Shown: positions 41,741 to 52,824 of the stretch, piece by piece
Numbering within the stretch: the first letter of the stretch is position 1
How the letters are laid out: each line of letters opens with the position of its first letter
NCBI GenBank assembly: GCA_965232455.1
Contig: OZ246981.1
Span: forward strand, 5,782,429-5,846,428
Source of the DNA: JBFGFX01 sp965232455
GTDB taxonomy: Bacteria > Pseudomonadota > Gammaproteobacteria > Steroidobacterales > Woeseiaceae
Reading direction: 5' to 3'
Length of the DNA stretch: 64,000 bases
Notes under the pieces: model-generated
The model's database searches: none
Seen by the model: the letters and a program-made list of their open reading frames with translations, nothing else
What the model was told of the DNA's origin: nothing
Program-made: the position numbers and the translations under genes

Positions 41741-42364
41741 ATGAGCGCGGGCATCCGTACGCCACAGTTTGCCTGGACCGCGGTTTTTCTTTCCGTGCTG
41801 GTCTGGTCCGGCATAGGCCCTCGCGATTATCCGACCTGGTTTCTCGAGGTTTTCCCGGCGATCGCCGGCGCCATCGTGCTTTGGTACACACGAGACTCGT
41901 ATCCGCTGACCACGTTGACCTACGTTCTGGTGCTGATCCACTGCATAATCCTGATGGTGGGCGGTCATTACACCTATGCCGAGGTCCCGCTCTTCGATTG
42001 GCTGCAGAACGAGTTCGACCTTACGCGCAACAACTACGACAAAGTCGGTCATTTCGCGCAGGGGTTCATCCCCGCCGTTGTCGCCCGGGAGATTGTCGTG
42101 CGTAACCGCGTCTTCAACAGCGAGCGCTGGCGCGACTTCTTCATCGTTTGTTTTTGCCTCGGTTTCAGCGCGTTCTACGAACTCATCGAGTGGTGGGTCG
42201 CATTGCTCTCGGAGGAAGCGGCCGAGTCGTTTCTGGGCACCCAGGGTTACGTTTGGGACACCCAGTCGGACATGTTCTGGGCGCTCTGCGGCGCGGTGCT
42301 CGCGCTGCTCGGGCTCGGCCGGTGGCACGATCGGCAGATGCAGCAGCGCGGCCTGCTCGACTAG
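41741..42364 (+). CDS. DUF2238 (YjdF-like) membrane protein
   Basis: The 207-residue inner-membrane protein has about six hydrophobic segments and the DUF2238 motifs: HYTYAEVPLFDWLQ, NNYDKVGHFAQGFIPAVVAR, FSAFYELIEWWVAL and GYVWDTQSDMFWALCGA. The family includes E. coli YjdF; function is unknown. Conserved His, Glu and Asp residues in membrane-adjacent positions suggest an enzyme or metal site. Confidence 0.9.
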   Translation: MSAGIRTPQFAWTAVFLSVLVWSGIGPRDYPTWFLEVFPAIAGAIVLWYTRDSYPLTTLTYVLVLIHCIILMVGGHYTYAEVPLFDWLQNEFDLTRNNYDKVGHFAQGFIPAVVAREIVVRNRVFNSERWRDFFIVCFCLGFSAFYELIEWWVALLSEEAAESFLGTQGYVWDTQSDMFWALCGAVLALLGLGRWHDRQMQQRGLLD

Positions 42365-42449
42365 GCCGTGCGGAGCGGGTCGATTCAGACATGTGTCCGA
42401 CCGTGGCGCGGCGGAGTAAGACGGAGCCGGGCAAAGGTTCCCGCGTAAC

Positions 42450-43358
42450 GTGACGAACGGTTTTCCACAAACACGGCGTTGCGCGTTTCTGACGATGCAG
42501 GAGACGGAAGGCTGGTCCATCGACGCGGACCTGAGTTTCGGGCCGCTTGCCGACCTGGGTTGGCGCTGTGAATGGATCCCCTGGCGCACGCCGGACGTCG
42601 ACTGGGACGCCTGGGACGCGGTCTACATCGCGGCAACCTGGGACTATCCGGAAGATCCGGCGGCGTTCCTCGAGGTCCTCGAGACGGTCGATCGGTCGTC
42701 CGCGGTCCTGGTCAACGATCTCGAACTCGTACGCTGGAACATTCCCAAAACCTATCTGCGCGACCTCGAACGCCGAGGCGCCGCCATCGTACCGAGCCGC
42801 TGGTACCGGCGAATGGACGAATGCGATCTCGGCGCGGTTTCCCACGCGTTTGGCCCCGGCAAAATCGTCGTGAAACCGGTCATCGGGGCCAACGCGCAGG
42901 ACACGTTCCTGCTCGAGCCGCCCGTGGCGGCCCGCACCGGAGCGCTGCTTGCGAAGACGTTTGCCGACAGGCCGTTTATCGTGCAGCCGTTTCTCACCAG
43001 TATTCAAACCGACGGCGAGCATTCCTTGTTTTACATTGGCGGAGCATACAGCCACGCGATTCGCAAGCTACCCAGGTCGAACGATTTTCGCGTGCAGGAG
43101 GAACACGGTGCGGATATCCGGCCAAACACACCCGATTCGGCATTGCGGGAGACCGCGGATCGGGTGATGGCGTTGATCGAGCCGGCACCGCTCTACGCGC
43201 GCTGCGACTTCGTGCGCGACGTCGAAGGCGGGTTCCGGGTGATGGAGCTCGAACTCGTCGAGCCCTCACTGTACCTTCGCATGGATGCGGACGCGCCGGC
43301 CCGGTTTGCGGCCGCGTTCGATCGCCACGTCGAGGCGCTCAGGGGAACACGACAATGA
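42450..43358 (+). CDS. ATP-grasp domain protein
   Basis: The 302-residue protein from GTG resembles RimK/glutathione-synthetase-type ligases: an N-terminal domain (DWDAWDAVYIAATWDYPEDP), KIVVKPVIGANAQDTFLL with the ATP-binding Lys, FIVQPFLTSIQTDGEHSLFY, and YARCDFVRDVEGGFRVMELE with the Mg-binding acidic residues near the C-terminus. It would join a carboxylate to an amine; the substrate is unknown. Its stop overlaps the next start (ATGA). Confidence 0.8.
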   Translation: MTNGFPQTRRCAFLTMQETEGWSIDADLSFGPLADLGWRCEWIPWRTPDVDWDAWDAVYIAATWDYPEDPAAFLEVLETVDRSSAVLVNDLELVRWNIPKTYLRDLERRGAAIVPSRWYRRMDECDLGAVSHAFGPGKIVVKPVIGANAQDTFLLEPPVAARTGALLAKTFADRPFIVQPFLTSIQTDGEHSLFYIGGAYSHAIRKLPRSNDFRVQEEHGADIRPNTPDSALRETADRVMALIEPAPLYARCDFVRDVEGGFRVMELELVEPSLYLRMDADAPARFAAAFDRHVEALRGTRQ

Positions 43359-43987
43359 AAAAGGCGCGCGTCCGTCGGCCGCTTGCGGTTATTGCGCTCT
43401 CGTTCTTGTTTTGCGCAGCGCCGTTTGCACAGGAGACGGTCAATGTGATCATGATCACCTCCCACGGAGAGATCCGGGTCGCTCTGGACGTGCAAAAGGC
43501 GCCGGTCACGGCGGCCAATTTCCTTCGGTACGTTGACGGCAAACACTACGACGGCGCCACGTTTTACCGCACGGTGCGTTATGAGAACGACAACGGTTAT
43601 CCCAAAATCGAGGTTATCCAGGGTGGCATCCGCGGTGCCGAGACGCCGTTCGATCCGATTGCCCACGAAGATACCGAACAGACCGGCATTCTGCACACCG
43701 ACGGAGTTGTCTCGATGGCTCGCGATGGAATAGGTACCGCGAGTTCGGAGTTTTTCATCTGCATCGGCGACCAGCCGGGCCTGGACAAGGGCCAGCCGCG
43801 CTATGCGGACAGGCAGGGCTTCGCCGCGTTTGGCCGGGTCGTGTCCGGCATGGACGTCGTCAGAAAAATCCACGGGTTGCCGTCCGATGCGCCCGGCTAC
43901 AGCGCCTACGTCGCCGGACAGATCATCGAAAAGCCGGTCGTGATCGAGTCGGTCCGCCGGGAGACGCCCGAGTCAAGGCAGCGTTAG
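43355..43987 (+). CDS. Peptidyl-prolyl isomerase, cyclophilin type, exported
   Basis: The 210-residue protein has a signal peptide (PLAVIALSFLFCAAPFAQ) and a cyclophilin domain: KAPVTAANFLRYVDGKHYDG, TFYRTV with the catalytic Arg, VIQGGIRGAE, and DGVVSMARDGIGTASSEFFI. It would catalyse proline isomerisation in the periplasm. The ATG overlaps the stop of the ATP-grasp gene. A REP-like hairpin follows the stop by 7 bases, and uvrA converges from the other side. Confidence 0.9.
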   Translation: MKKARVRRPLAVIALSFLFCAAPFAQETVNVIMITSHGEIRVALDVQKAPVTAANFLRYVDGKHYDGATFYRTVRYENDNGYPKIEVIQGGIRGAETPFDPIAHEDTEQTGILHTDGVVSMARDGIGTASSEFFICIGDQPGLDKGQPRYADRQGFAAFGRVVSGMDVVRKIHGLPSDAPGYSAYVAGQIIEKPVVIESVRRETPESRQR

Positions 43988-43994
43988 CGCGGGT

Positions 43995-44012
43995 CGCCAG
44001 TCCTGACGGGCG
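43995..44012. repeat. REP-like hairpin between convergent genes
   Basis: CGCCAGTCCTGACGGGCG differs by one base from the 2825-2842 core and is flanked by GGGT...AACCCC, which extends the pairing. Placed between the cyclophilin and uvrA stop codons, it could terminate both transcripts. Confidence 0.55.
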
Positions 44013-44059
44013 AACCCCGTAGTGCAATCGTCGGCACCCGCTCGGCCGGGCGGTTTCCG

Positions 44060-46906
<2,847 letters not shown>

Positions 46907-46954
46907 TGGAGGCGTCTAACGTCCAGAATTGAGAGTTCATCAAACCAACCTGCT

Positions 46955-46984
46955 AATATACGCCGCCGCTTCGATGCGGCGCAA
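46955..46984 (-). promoter_or_regulatory. Candidate uvrA promoter
   Basis: On the minus strand TTGCGC (46979-46984) and TATATT (46955-46960) are separated by 18 bases, about 50 bases upstream of the uvrA start. The match is fair, not strong. No SOS operator is seen in the 201-base divergent region. Confidence 0.35.
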
Positions 46985-47107
46985 AGGCGACGTGAAAGAA
47001 ATCCTCCGGCAGGCAATTCGGCGGCTTGGGCGAGGCCGGCGAGCGCGGCGTGTCGACGCGTCGATTTCCTATCGAATCAGCGTGTTATCGTTAACTATCC
47101 CATAGCA

Positions 47108-48340
47108 ATGAAACCGTCTTCCCAATCTGCGTTGTCTCCAATGCTGCCCGCCGAACGGCGCGCAGTCGGCGTCGTCGCGCTGGTCGCGATCTTTCGGATG
47201 CTGGGACTGTTCGCCCTGCTGCCGGTATTGGCGCTGTATGCCGCCGAACTCGACGGCGCTACGCCAACCCTGGTGGGCGTCGCGGTCGGGGCGTACGGGC
47301 TGACTCAGGCGGCCCTGCAGATTCCGCTCGGCGCGCTGTCGGACCGCATCGGGCGGATCCCGGTGATCGCGGGCGGGCTCGCGGTGTTTGCACTCGGCAG
47401 CCTGCTTGCCGCCGCCAGCGGGACGATTTACGGGGTGATTGCCGGACGGCTGCTGCAGGGCGCCGGCGCGATCTCTGCAACCCTGACCGCACTGCTGGCG
47501 GACGCCACGCGCGAAGAGGTCCGGACGCGGTCGATGGCGGTGTTCGGGATCGGCATCGGCAGCGCCTTTCTGCTGGCCCTGGTCATCGGCCCGCTGATCG
47601 CGGCCGGCGGCGGCGTGCGCTGGGTGTTCGTCTTCAGCGCGACGGTTGCCTGTCTGGCCGCGCTGCTTCTGCTGCTCCTGCCGGCGGGCATCCGACGTCC
47701 CAACAGGCCCGTCGGCCTGAATATGGAAGCGGCGCTGCAACCCGCGCTGCTCCGACTCGACCTGTACATCTTTCTGCTGCATGCCCTGCTTACGGCGAGT
47801 TTCGTTGCGTTGCCGTTCCTGTTGACCGACCGCCTCGAATTGGCGATCACCGATCACTGGAAGATCTACGGCGCGGCGTTGCTGGTTTCCCTGTTCGGCA
47901 CGGTACCGCTGATCGTCGCCGACGATCGGCGCGGCCGGCGCGGCACCACGAGGATCGCGCTCGTTCTGGTTCTGGCCGGCCTGCTGCTGCTGACTTTTGC
48001 GGCCGGCAACGTTCCGCTGGTGCTTGCCTCGCTCGCGGTGTTTTTTGCCGGCTTCAATTTTCTCGAGGCCGGGCTGCCGGCGCGGCTGTCGCTGCTCGCG
48101 CACGGAGACCGGCGCGGCGCGTCGCTGGGGGTTTTTTCCAGCGCTCAATTTCTTGGCGCGTTCGCCGGCGGGCTGGCCGGCGGCGCGCTGCTCAGCGGCG
48201 GCCGGCCCGCGGACGTGTTCCTTGCGGCGACCGTGGTCACCGGTGCGTGGCTGACGTTTCATCAGTGGCGCTTCGGCGGCGAGGAGCCGGGCCGCGGCAA
48301 CGCGGACGCCGCAAATGCCGCGGATTCGCCGGAAATCTGA
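47108..48340 (+). CDS. MFS family transporter
   Basis: The 410-residue protein has about twelve membrane segments and the MFS motif A LGALSDRIGRIPVIAGG near residue 77, with ALQIPLG before it and a second-half loop ADDRRGRRGTTR. It resembles drug/YajR-like exporters. The place between uvrA and ssb is common in gammaproteobacteria. The tail (GEEPGRGNADAANAADS) is polar and variable. The start is the ATG just before KPSSQSALSPMLPAERR. Confidence 0.9.
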   Translation: MKPSSQSALSPMLPAERRAVGVVALVAIFRMLGLFALLPVLALYAAELDGATPTLVGVAVGAYGLTQAALQIPLGALSDRIGRIPVIAGGLAVFALGSLLAAASGTIYGVIAGRLLQGAGAISATLTALLADATREEVRTRSMAVFGIGIGSAFLLALVIGPLIAAGGGVRWVFVFSATVACLAALLLLLLPAGIRRPNRPVGLNMEAALQPALLRLDLYIFLLHALLTASFVALPFLLTDRLELAITDHWKIYGAALLVSLFGTVPLIVADDRRGRRGTTRIALVLVLAGLLLLTFAAGNVPLVLASLAVFFAGFNFLEAGLPARLSLLAHGDRRGASLGVFSSAQFLGAFAGGLAGGALLSGGRPADVFLAATVVTGAWLTFHQWRFGGEEPGRGNADAANAADSPEI

Positions 48341-48438
48341 CTGGTATTTGATCGGCGAGGCTCTACAATGATCACCCCTTCAAGAAGGGTGAGGCCCGGA
48401 TCGTCGGGTCGCCAAGCACAGCGTGAGAGGACCCACCT

Positions 48439-48873
48439 ATGGCTCGTGGAATCAACAAAGTCATCCTAGTCGGCAACCTGGGCGCCGACCCGGATACCCG
48501 CTATATGCCCAGCGGCGGAGCGGTCACCAACCTGAGCGTGGCGACCAGCGAGTCATGGAAGGACAAGCAAACCGGTGAGCAGAAGGAGCGCACCGAGTGG
48601 CACAAAGTCGCGATGTTCGGGCGTCTGGCCGAAATCTCCGCGGAATATCTGCGCAAGGGATCGCAGGTTTACATCGAGGGCCGGATACGCACCCGTAAAT
48701 GGCAGGACAAAGACGGCAACGACCGCTGGACCACCGAGATCATTGCCGATGAGATGCAGATGCTGGGCGGACGCGGCGGTGGCGCCCCCGCGCGCGGCGA
48801 CTCCTACTCGCAGCCCGCCGCACCGCAAAAAGCGCCCGAGCCCGACGACTTCGACGACGATATCCCGTTCTAG
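48439..48873 (+). CDS. ssb: Single-stranded DNA-binding protein
   Basis: The 144-residue protein starts MARGINKVILVGNLGADPDT, has the OB fold with GGAVTNLSVATSESWKDKQT and RIRTRKWQDKDGNDRW, and ends in the acidic tip PDDFDDDIPF that binds partner proteins. It protects single-stranded DNA in replication and repair. The linker is short (about 30 residues). GAGAGG lies 8 bases before the ATG. Confidence 0.97.
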   Translation: MARGINKVILVGNLGADPDTRYMPSGGAVTNLSVATSESWKDKQTGEQKERTEWHKVAMFGRLAEISAEYLRKGSQVYIEGRIRTRKWQDKDGNDRWTTEIIADEMQMLGGRGGGAPARGDSYSQPAAPQKAPEPDDFDDDIPF

Positions 48874-48935
48874 GACCTGTTAACGCTACTACGAGCCGCG
48901 CGCAGCGCCGGCCCAGCGCCGTTAGGTAACGCGCC

Positions 48936-50279
48936 ATGACCAGCAAGCTCTACATCAAGACGATGGGCTGCCAGATGAACGAGTACGACTCGGAGAAGAT
49001 GGTGGACGTTTTGCGCGAATCGCACGGCTACGAGTTGACCGACGCGCCGGAGGACGCCGACCTGCTGCTGGTCAACACCTGTTCGATTCGTGAAAAGGCG
49101 CAGGAGAAGGTTTTTTCGGAACTGGGCCGCTGGCGCGCATGGAAGGAAAAGAGGCCCGGCGTGATGATAGGCGTCGGCGGCTGCGTGGCCAGCCAGGAAG
49201 GCGCAGGCATCACGAAGCGCGCACCGTTTGTGGATTTGGTGTTCGGACCGCAGACCTTGCACCGGCTGCCCGAGATGGTAGACGACGCCCGCAACGCGGG
49301 CCGGGCGGTGGTCGACGTTTCGTTCCCGGAGATCGAAAAATTCGATCGTCTGCCCGAGCCGCGGGCCGAGGGTCCGACCGCATTCGTTTCCGTCATGGAG
49401 GGGTGCAGCAAATACTGCAGTTTCTGTGTCGTGCCGTATACCCGCGGCGAAGAGATCAGCCGGCCGCTCGATGACGTCGTTGCCGAGGTTTTCAGTCTCG
49501 CCGAGCAGGGCGTGCGCGAAGTGAATCTCCTTGGGCAAAACGTCAACGCGTATCGCGGGCCCATGCACGACGGGCAGATTGCGGACCTCGCCACCCTTAT
49601 TTACTACGTGGCGGCGATTGACGGCGTGGGTCGCATCCGTTTTACGACGTCCCACCCGGTCGAATTCACGGACAGTTTGATCCAGGCGTATGCCGAGGTC
49701 CCGAAGCTTGCCAGCTACCTGCACCTCCCCGTGCAGAACGGGTCCGACCGCGTGTTGGCCAGAATGAAGCGCGGCCACACGGCGCTCGAATACAAACAGA
49801 AGATTCGCAGGCTGCGTGAAGCCCGGCCGGACATCTCGTTGTCGTCGGATTTCATCGTGGGCTTTCCGGGCGAGACCGATCGTGACTTCGAGGCGACAAT
49901 GAAACTGATCACCGACGTCGGTTTCGATCAGTCGTTCAGCTTTGTGTACAGCGCGCGACCGGGCACGCCGGCGGCGGGTTACGCCGACGATACGCCGGCG
50001 GCGACCAAGAAGGAGCGGCTGAGTCGCTTGCAGGCGCAAATCAACGCGCAGGCGTTCGCGATCAGCCAAAAAATGGTTGGCACGACTCAACGCGTGCTGG
50101 TGGAAAGGCCTTCAAAAAAGAGCCCGCTGCAGGTGGCCGGACGCACCGAAAACATGCGCTGGGTCAACTTCGATGCGGATCCGTCCTGTATCGGCCATTT
50201 TGTCGATGTCCTGATCACCGAGGCGCTCCCCAATTCCCTTCGCGGCAGCCTGGTTCCGTCCGATACCATCGCCCGATAG
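48936..50279 (+). CDS. miaB: tRNA-2-methylthio-N6-dimethylallyladenosine synthase MiaB
   Basis: The 447-residue protein has the three parts of MiaB: an N-terminal UPF0004 domain with Cys ligands in TMGCQMNEYDSEK, NTCSIREKAQ and GCVASQEG; a radical SAM domain with CSKYCSFCVVPYTRGEE near residue 158; and a C-terminal TRAM domain. It methylthiolates i6A37 in tRNA. The gene starts the miaB-phoH-ybeY-corC-lnt block. The last residues AR follow a normal TRAM end. Confidence 0.96.
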   Translation: MTSKLYIKTMGCQMNEYDSEKMVDVLRESHGYELTDAPEDADLLLVNTCSIREKAQEKVFSELGRWRAWKEKRPGVMIGVGGCVASQEGAGITKRAPFVDLVFGPQTLHRLPEMVDDARNAGRAVVDVSFPEIEKFDRLPEPRAEGPTAFVSVMEGCSKYCSFCVVPYTRGEEISRPLDDVVAEVFSLAEQGVREVNLLGQNVNAYRGPMHDGQIADLATLIYYVAAIDGVGRIRFTTSHPVEFTDSLIQAYAEVPKLASYLHLPVQNGSDRVLARMKRGHTALEYKQKIRRLREARPDISLSSDFIVGFPGETDRDFEATMKLITDVGFDQSFSFVYSARPGTPAAGYADDTPAATKKERLSRLQAQINAQAFAISQKMVGTTQRVLVERPSKKSPLQVAGRTENMRWVNFDADPSCIGHFVDVLITEALPNSLRGSLVPSDTIAR

Positions 50280-50382
50280 GCGGTAATTCCGCATTACGTC
50301 GAACTGACTATTCCATGTCACAAGAGTTCAATGTACGCTTGTTATAAGCATTGCAAGTTCACTGAGGAACAGATACCCACCC

Positions 50383-51384
50383 TTGAACACTGTAGAAGTA
50401 TCCCAGGATCTCGTCCTGGAGCCCGCCGACAACAGCCGCCTCGCCAATCTTTGCGGACAGTTTGATGAGCACCTGAAGCAGATTGAGCGCCGCCTCAACG
50501 TCAACATCGCCAGCCGGGGAAACCGCTTTCGCATTACCGGGAAACCGGGGGCCGCGAAAGTTGGTAGCGACGTTCTGCGATCCTTGTTTACCCTTACCGA
50601 AGACGAAAGAATCGACCCGGAGCGCGTACACGTCGCCTTGCAGGAGACCGTGATGAACGATGGAGAGATCGAGATTCAGGAGCCGAATAGCGATGGTTCG
50701 GGCGACGAACGATTCGAGATACAGACCCGGCGCAAACTGGTGCGGGCGCGCGGCGCAAACCAGCGCGGCTACGTCAGGAACATCCGCGAGCACGATCTTG
50801 CGTTTGGCATCGGTCCTGCCGGAACGGGCAAAACGTATCTCGCCGTCGCCAGTGCGGTGGACGCATTGGAGAACGAGCAGGTGCGACGGATCATCCTCGT
50901 ACGGCCGGCGGTTGAGGCCGGTGAAAGGCTCGGTTTTCTCCCGGGCGACATGTCGCAGAAAATAGATCCGTACCTGCGTCCTATGTACGACGCTCTTTAC
51001 GACATGCTCGGGCCAGAGCAGGTCGGACGCCTTATCGAACGTTCGGTGATAGAGATAGCGCCGCTGGCGTTCATGCGCGGCCGGTCATTGAACGAATCCT
51101 TCGTGATTCTGGACGAGGCCCAGAATACCAGCGTCGCGCAGATGAAGATGTTCCTGACCCGGATCGGCTTCGGCTCACGCGCCGTCGTCAACGGCGATAT
51201 CACGCAAATCGACCTGCCCGCCGGGCAACAGTCCGGTCTGCAGCACGCCACGCGTGTGCTGGCCGACGTCGACGGCATCGCGTTTACCTATTTCACGCCA
51301 AAAGACGTCGTGCGTCACGAACTCATACAGCGCATCGTTCAGGCGTACGAATCTGACGGCAATGGCGGCGAGCGCACAGGTTGA
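50383..51384 (+). CDS. ybeZ: PhoH-like ATPase (YbeZ)
   Basis: The 333-residue protein from TTG has an N-terminal KH-like segment and a PhoH ATPase domain with Walker A GIGPAGTGKTYLAVASAV near residue 143, RLGFLPGDMSQKIDPYLRPM, and Walker B SFVILDEAQNTSVAQMKMF. It is the usual partner of YbeY in ribosome maturation. Its end overlaps ybeY by 23 bases. The TTG start is chosen for length; AGGA lies rather far upstream, so the start is not certain. Confidence 0.93.
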   Translation: MNTVEVSQDLVLEPADNSRLANLCGQFDEHLKQIERRLNVNIASRGNRFRITGKPGAAKVGSDVLRSLFTLTEDERIDPERVHVALQETVMNDGEIEIQEPNSDGSGDERFEIQTRRKLVRARGANQRGYVRNIREHDLAFGIGPAGTGKTYLAVASAVDALENEQVRRIILVRPAVEAGERLGFLPGDMSQKIDPYLRPMYDALYDMLGPEQVGRLIERSVIEIAPLAFMRGRSLNESFVILDEAQNTSVAQMKMFLTRIGFGSRAVVNGDITQIDLPAGQQSGLQHATRVLADVDGIAFTYFTPKDVVRHELIQRIVQAYESDGNGGERTG

Positions 51385-51859
51385 TCTGCAGCTGGCCTGC
51401 GTTGCGTCAAACCTGCCTGCGGCGGCGGACATCGAAAGATGGCTTGAAATCACCGTTTCCGAATCGGCTGCGGCAGCGCCGCCCGCCGTCGAATTGTGTG
51501 TCCGGATCGTCGATGAAGACGAAATCCGGGAATTGAACAGCACGTATCGGCATAAGGACCGATCCACCAATGTGCTGGCGTTTCCTGCCGGCCTCGATGA
51601 ATTGCCCGGGCTGCCGCCGGACTCCCCACGGCTGCTGGGCGACCTCGTGGTCTGCGCACCCGTGGTCGCGCGAGAGGCCCGGCAGCAGGGCAAGGACGAG
51701 TCGGCCCATTGGTGCCACATGCTGGTGCACGGCATGCTTCACCTGCTGGGCTACGACCACCAAACGGATGCCGAAGCCGAAACGATGGAGTCCCTCGAGG
51801 TCCGCATATTGGCCGTCTGCGGCTTGGAAAATCCGTATAAGGCACAACGATGGAGCTGA
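51362..51859 (+). CDS. ybeY: Endoribonuclease YbeY (rRNA maturation factor)
   Basis: The 165-residue protein carries the zinc-binding motif HMLVHGMLHLLGYDH near residue 119, the family HGxLHLxGYDH pattern, and the strand RELNSTYRHKDRSTNVLAF. It is a single-strand-specific endoribonuclease for 16S rRNA 3' processing and quality control. It overlaps the phoH-type gene upstream and is followed by corC, the standard order. Confidence 0.95.
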   Translation: MAASAQVDLQLACVASNLPAAADIERWLEITVSESAAAAPPAVELCVRIVDEDEIRELNSTYRHKDRSTNVLAFPAGLDELPGLPPDSPRLLGDLVVCAPVVAREARQQGKDESAHWCHMLVHGMLHLLGYDHQTDAEAETMESLEVRILAVCGLENPYKAQRWS

Positions 51860-51917
51860 TACAATCAGTCGACCGTCGGTCTTGCACCGGCGGAGCCATT
51901 CTCGATCAGATAGGACA

Positions 51918-52778
51918 ATGAGCGACAAACCGCCCAGTACCAGCGGCTCAGGATCCACCGGCATTTGGTCACGCGTCAAACGTGCGATCAAGGGTGAACC
52001 CTGGAGCCGCGAAGAAATACAGGACCTGCTACAACAGTCCGACAGCGCGATCGACCCGGAAGAACAGGACATGCTCACCGGCGTGCTCGAAGTCGCCGAG
52101 ACGCACGTGCGTGACGTTATGGTGCCGCGCTCACAAATGGTTGTCCTCGAGAAGGATCAGAGTCTGGCGGAGACGTTGGATATTGTCGTCCAGTCCGGGC
52201 ACTCCCGGTTTCCGGTCATTGGCGAAGACCGCGACGAAGTACATGGGGTCCTGTTGGCGAAAGACCTGCTCGTGCACTTTCGTGATTCTTCCGGCGACGA
52301 GTTGAATATCGAAAAGTTCCTGCGCGACGTTGCCGTGATTCCGGAGTCGAAGCGCCTCAACTCCCTGCTCAAGGAATTTCGCGGCAGCCGCAGCCACATG
52401 GCGATCGTCGTCGACGAGTACGGCGGAGTGTCGGGCCTGCTGACCATCGAAGACGTGCTCGAGGAGATTGTGGGAGAGATCGATGACGAACACGATCAGG
52501 AAGAAGCCGATTTCATAAAAGAGGACGCGGAGCGAAACGGTCTGCCTTCGTTTGCCGTTCGCGCGCTTACGCGTATCGAGGATTTCAACGAGTTCTTTAG
52601 CTGCGAGCTGGACGACGAGGTTTACGATACCGTCGGCGGGCTGGTCATGCATCAGTTGGGGCGTCTGCCGCGCCGCGGCGAATGCGTCCACTTCGAGGGC
52701 TTTGATTTCACAGTCACCAAAGCGGATCGCCGGCGCATCGATACCCTTCAAGTACAGCACAGGACGTCCGCCGACTAG
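51918..52778 (+). CDS. corC: CBS-domain protein CorC (YbeX)
   Basis: The 286-residue protein has an N-terminal region (SREEIQDLLQQSDSAIDPEE), two CBS domains (THVRDVMVPRSQMVVLEKDQ; SHMAIVVDEYGGVSGLLTIE) and a C-terminal CorC_HlyC domain (EFFSCELDDEVYDTVGGLVM). There is no membrane part, as in gammaproteobacterial YbeX. It has been linked to magnesium/cobalt handling and ribosome biology. It lies between ybeY and lnt. Confidence 0.94.
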   Translation: MSDKPPSTSGSGSTGIWSRVKRAIKGEPWSREEIQDLLQQSDSAIDPEEQDMLTGVLEVAETHVRDVMVPRSQMVVLEKDQSLAETLDIVVQSGHSRFPVIGEDRDEVHGVLLAKDLLVHFRDSSGDELNIEKFLRDVAVIPESKRLNSLLKEFRGSRSHMAIVVDEYGGVSGLLTIEDVLEEIVGEIDDEHDQEEADFIKEDAERNGLPSFAVRALTRIEDFNEFFSCELDDEVYDTVGGLVMHQLGRLPRRGECVHFEGFDFTVTKADRRRIDTLQVQHRTSAD

Positions 52779-52824
52779 CGTCGCCGGATGCCGCGTAACA
52801 CTTTCGCCTGGGCGGCTCGAATTC

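Noticed and set aside
42572..43354. A long open frame reaching upstream of the cyclophilin gene
   Set aside because: It overlaps the ATP-grasp gene in another frame and gives an arginine-rich sequence; the cyclophilin signal peptide starts at 43355.
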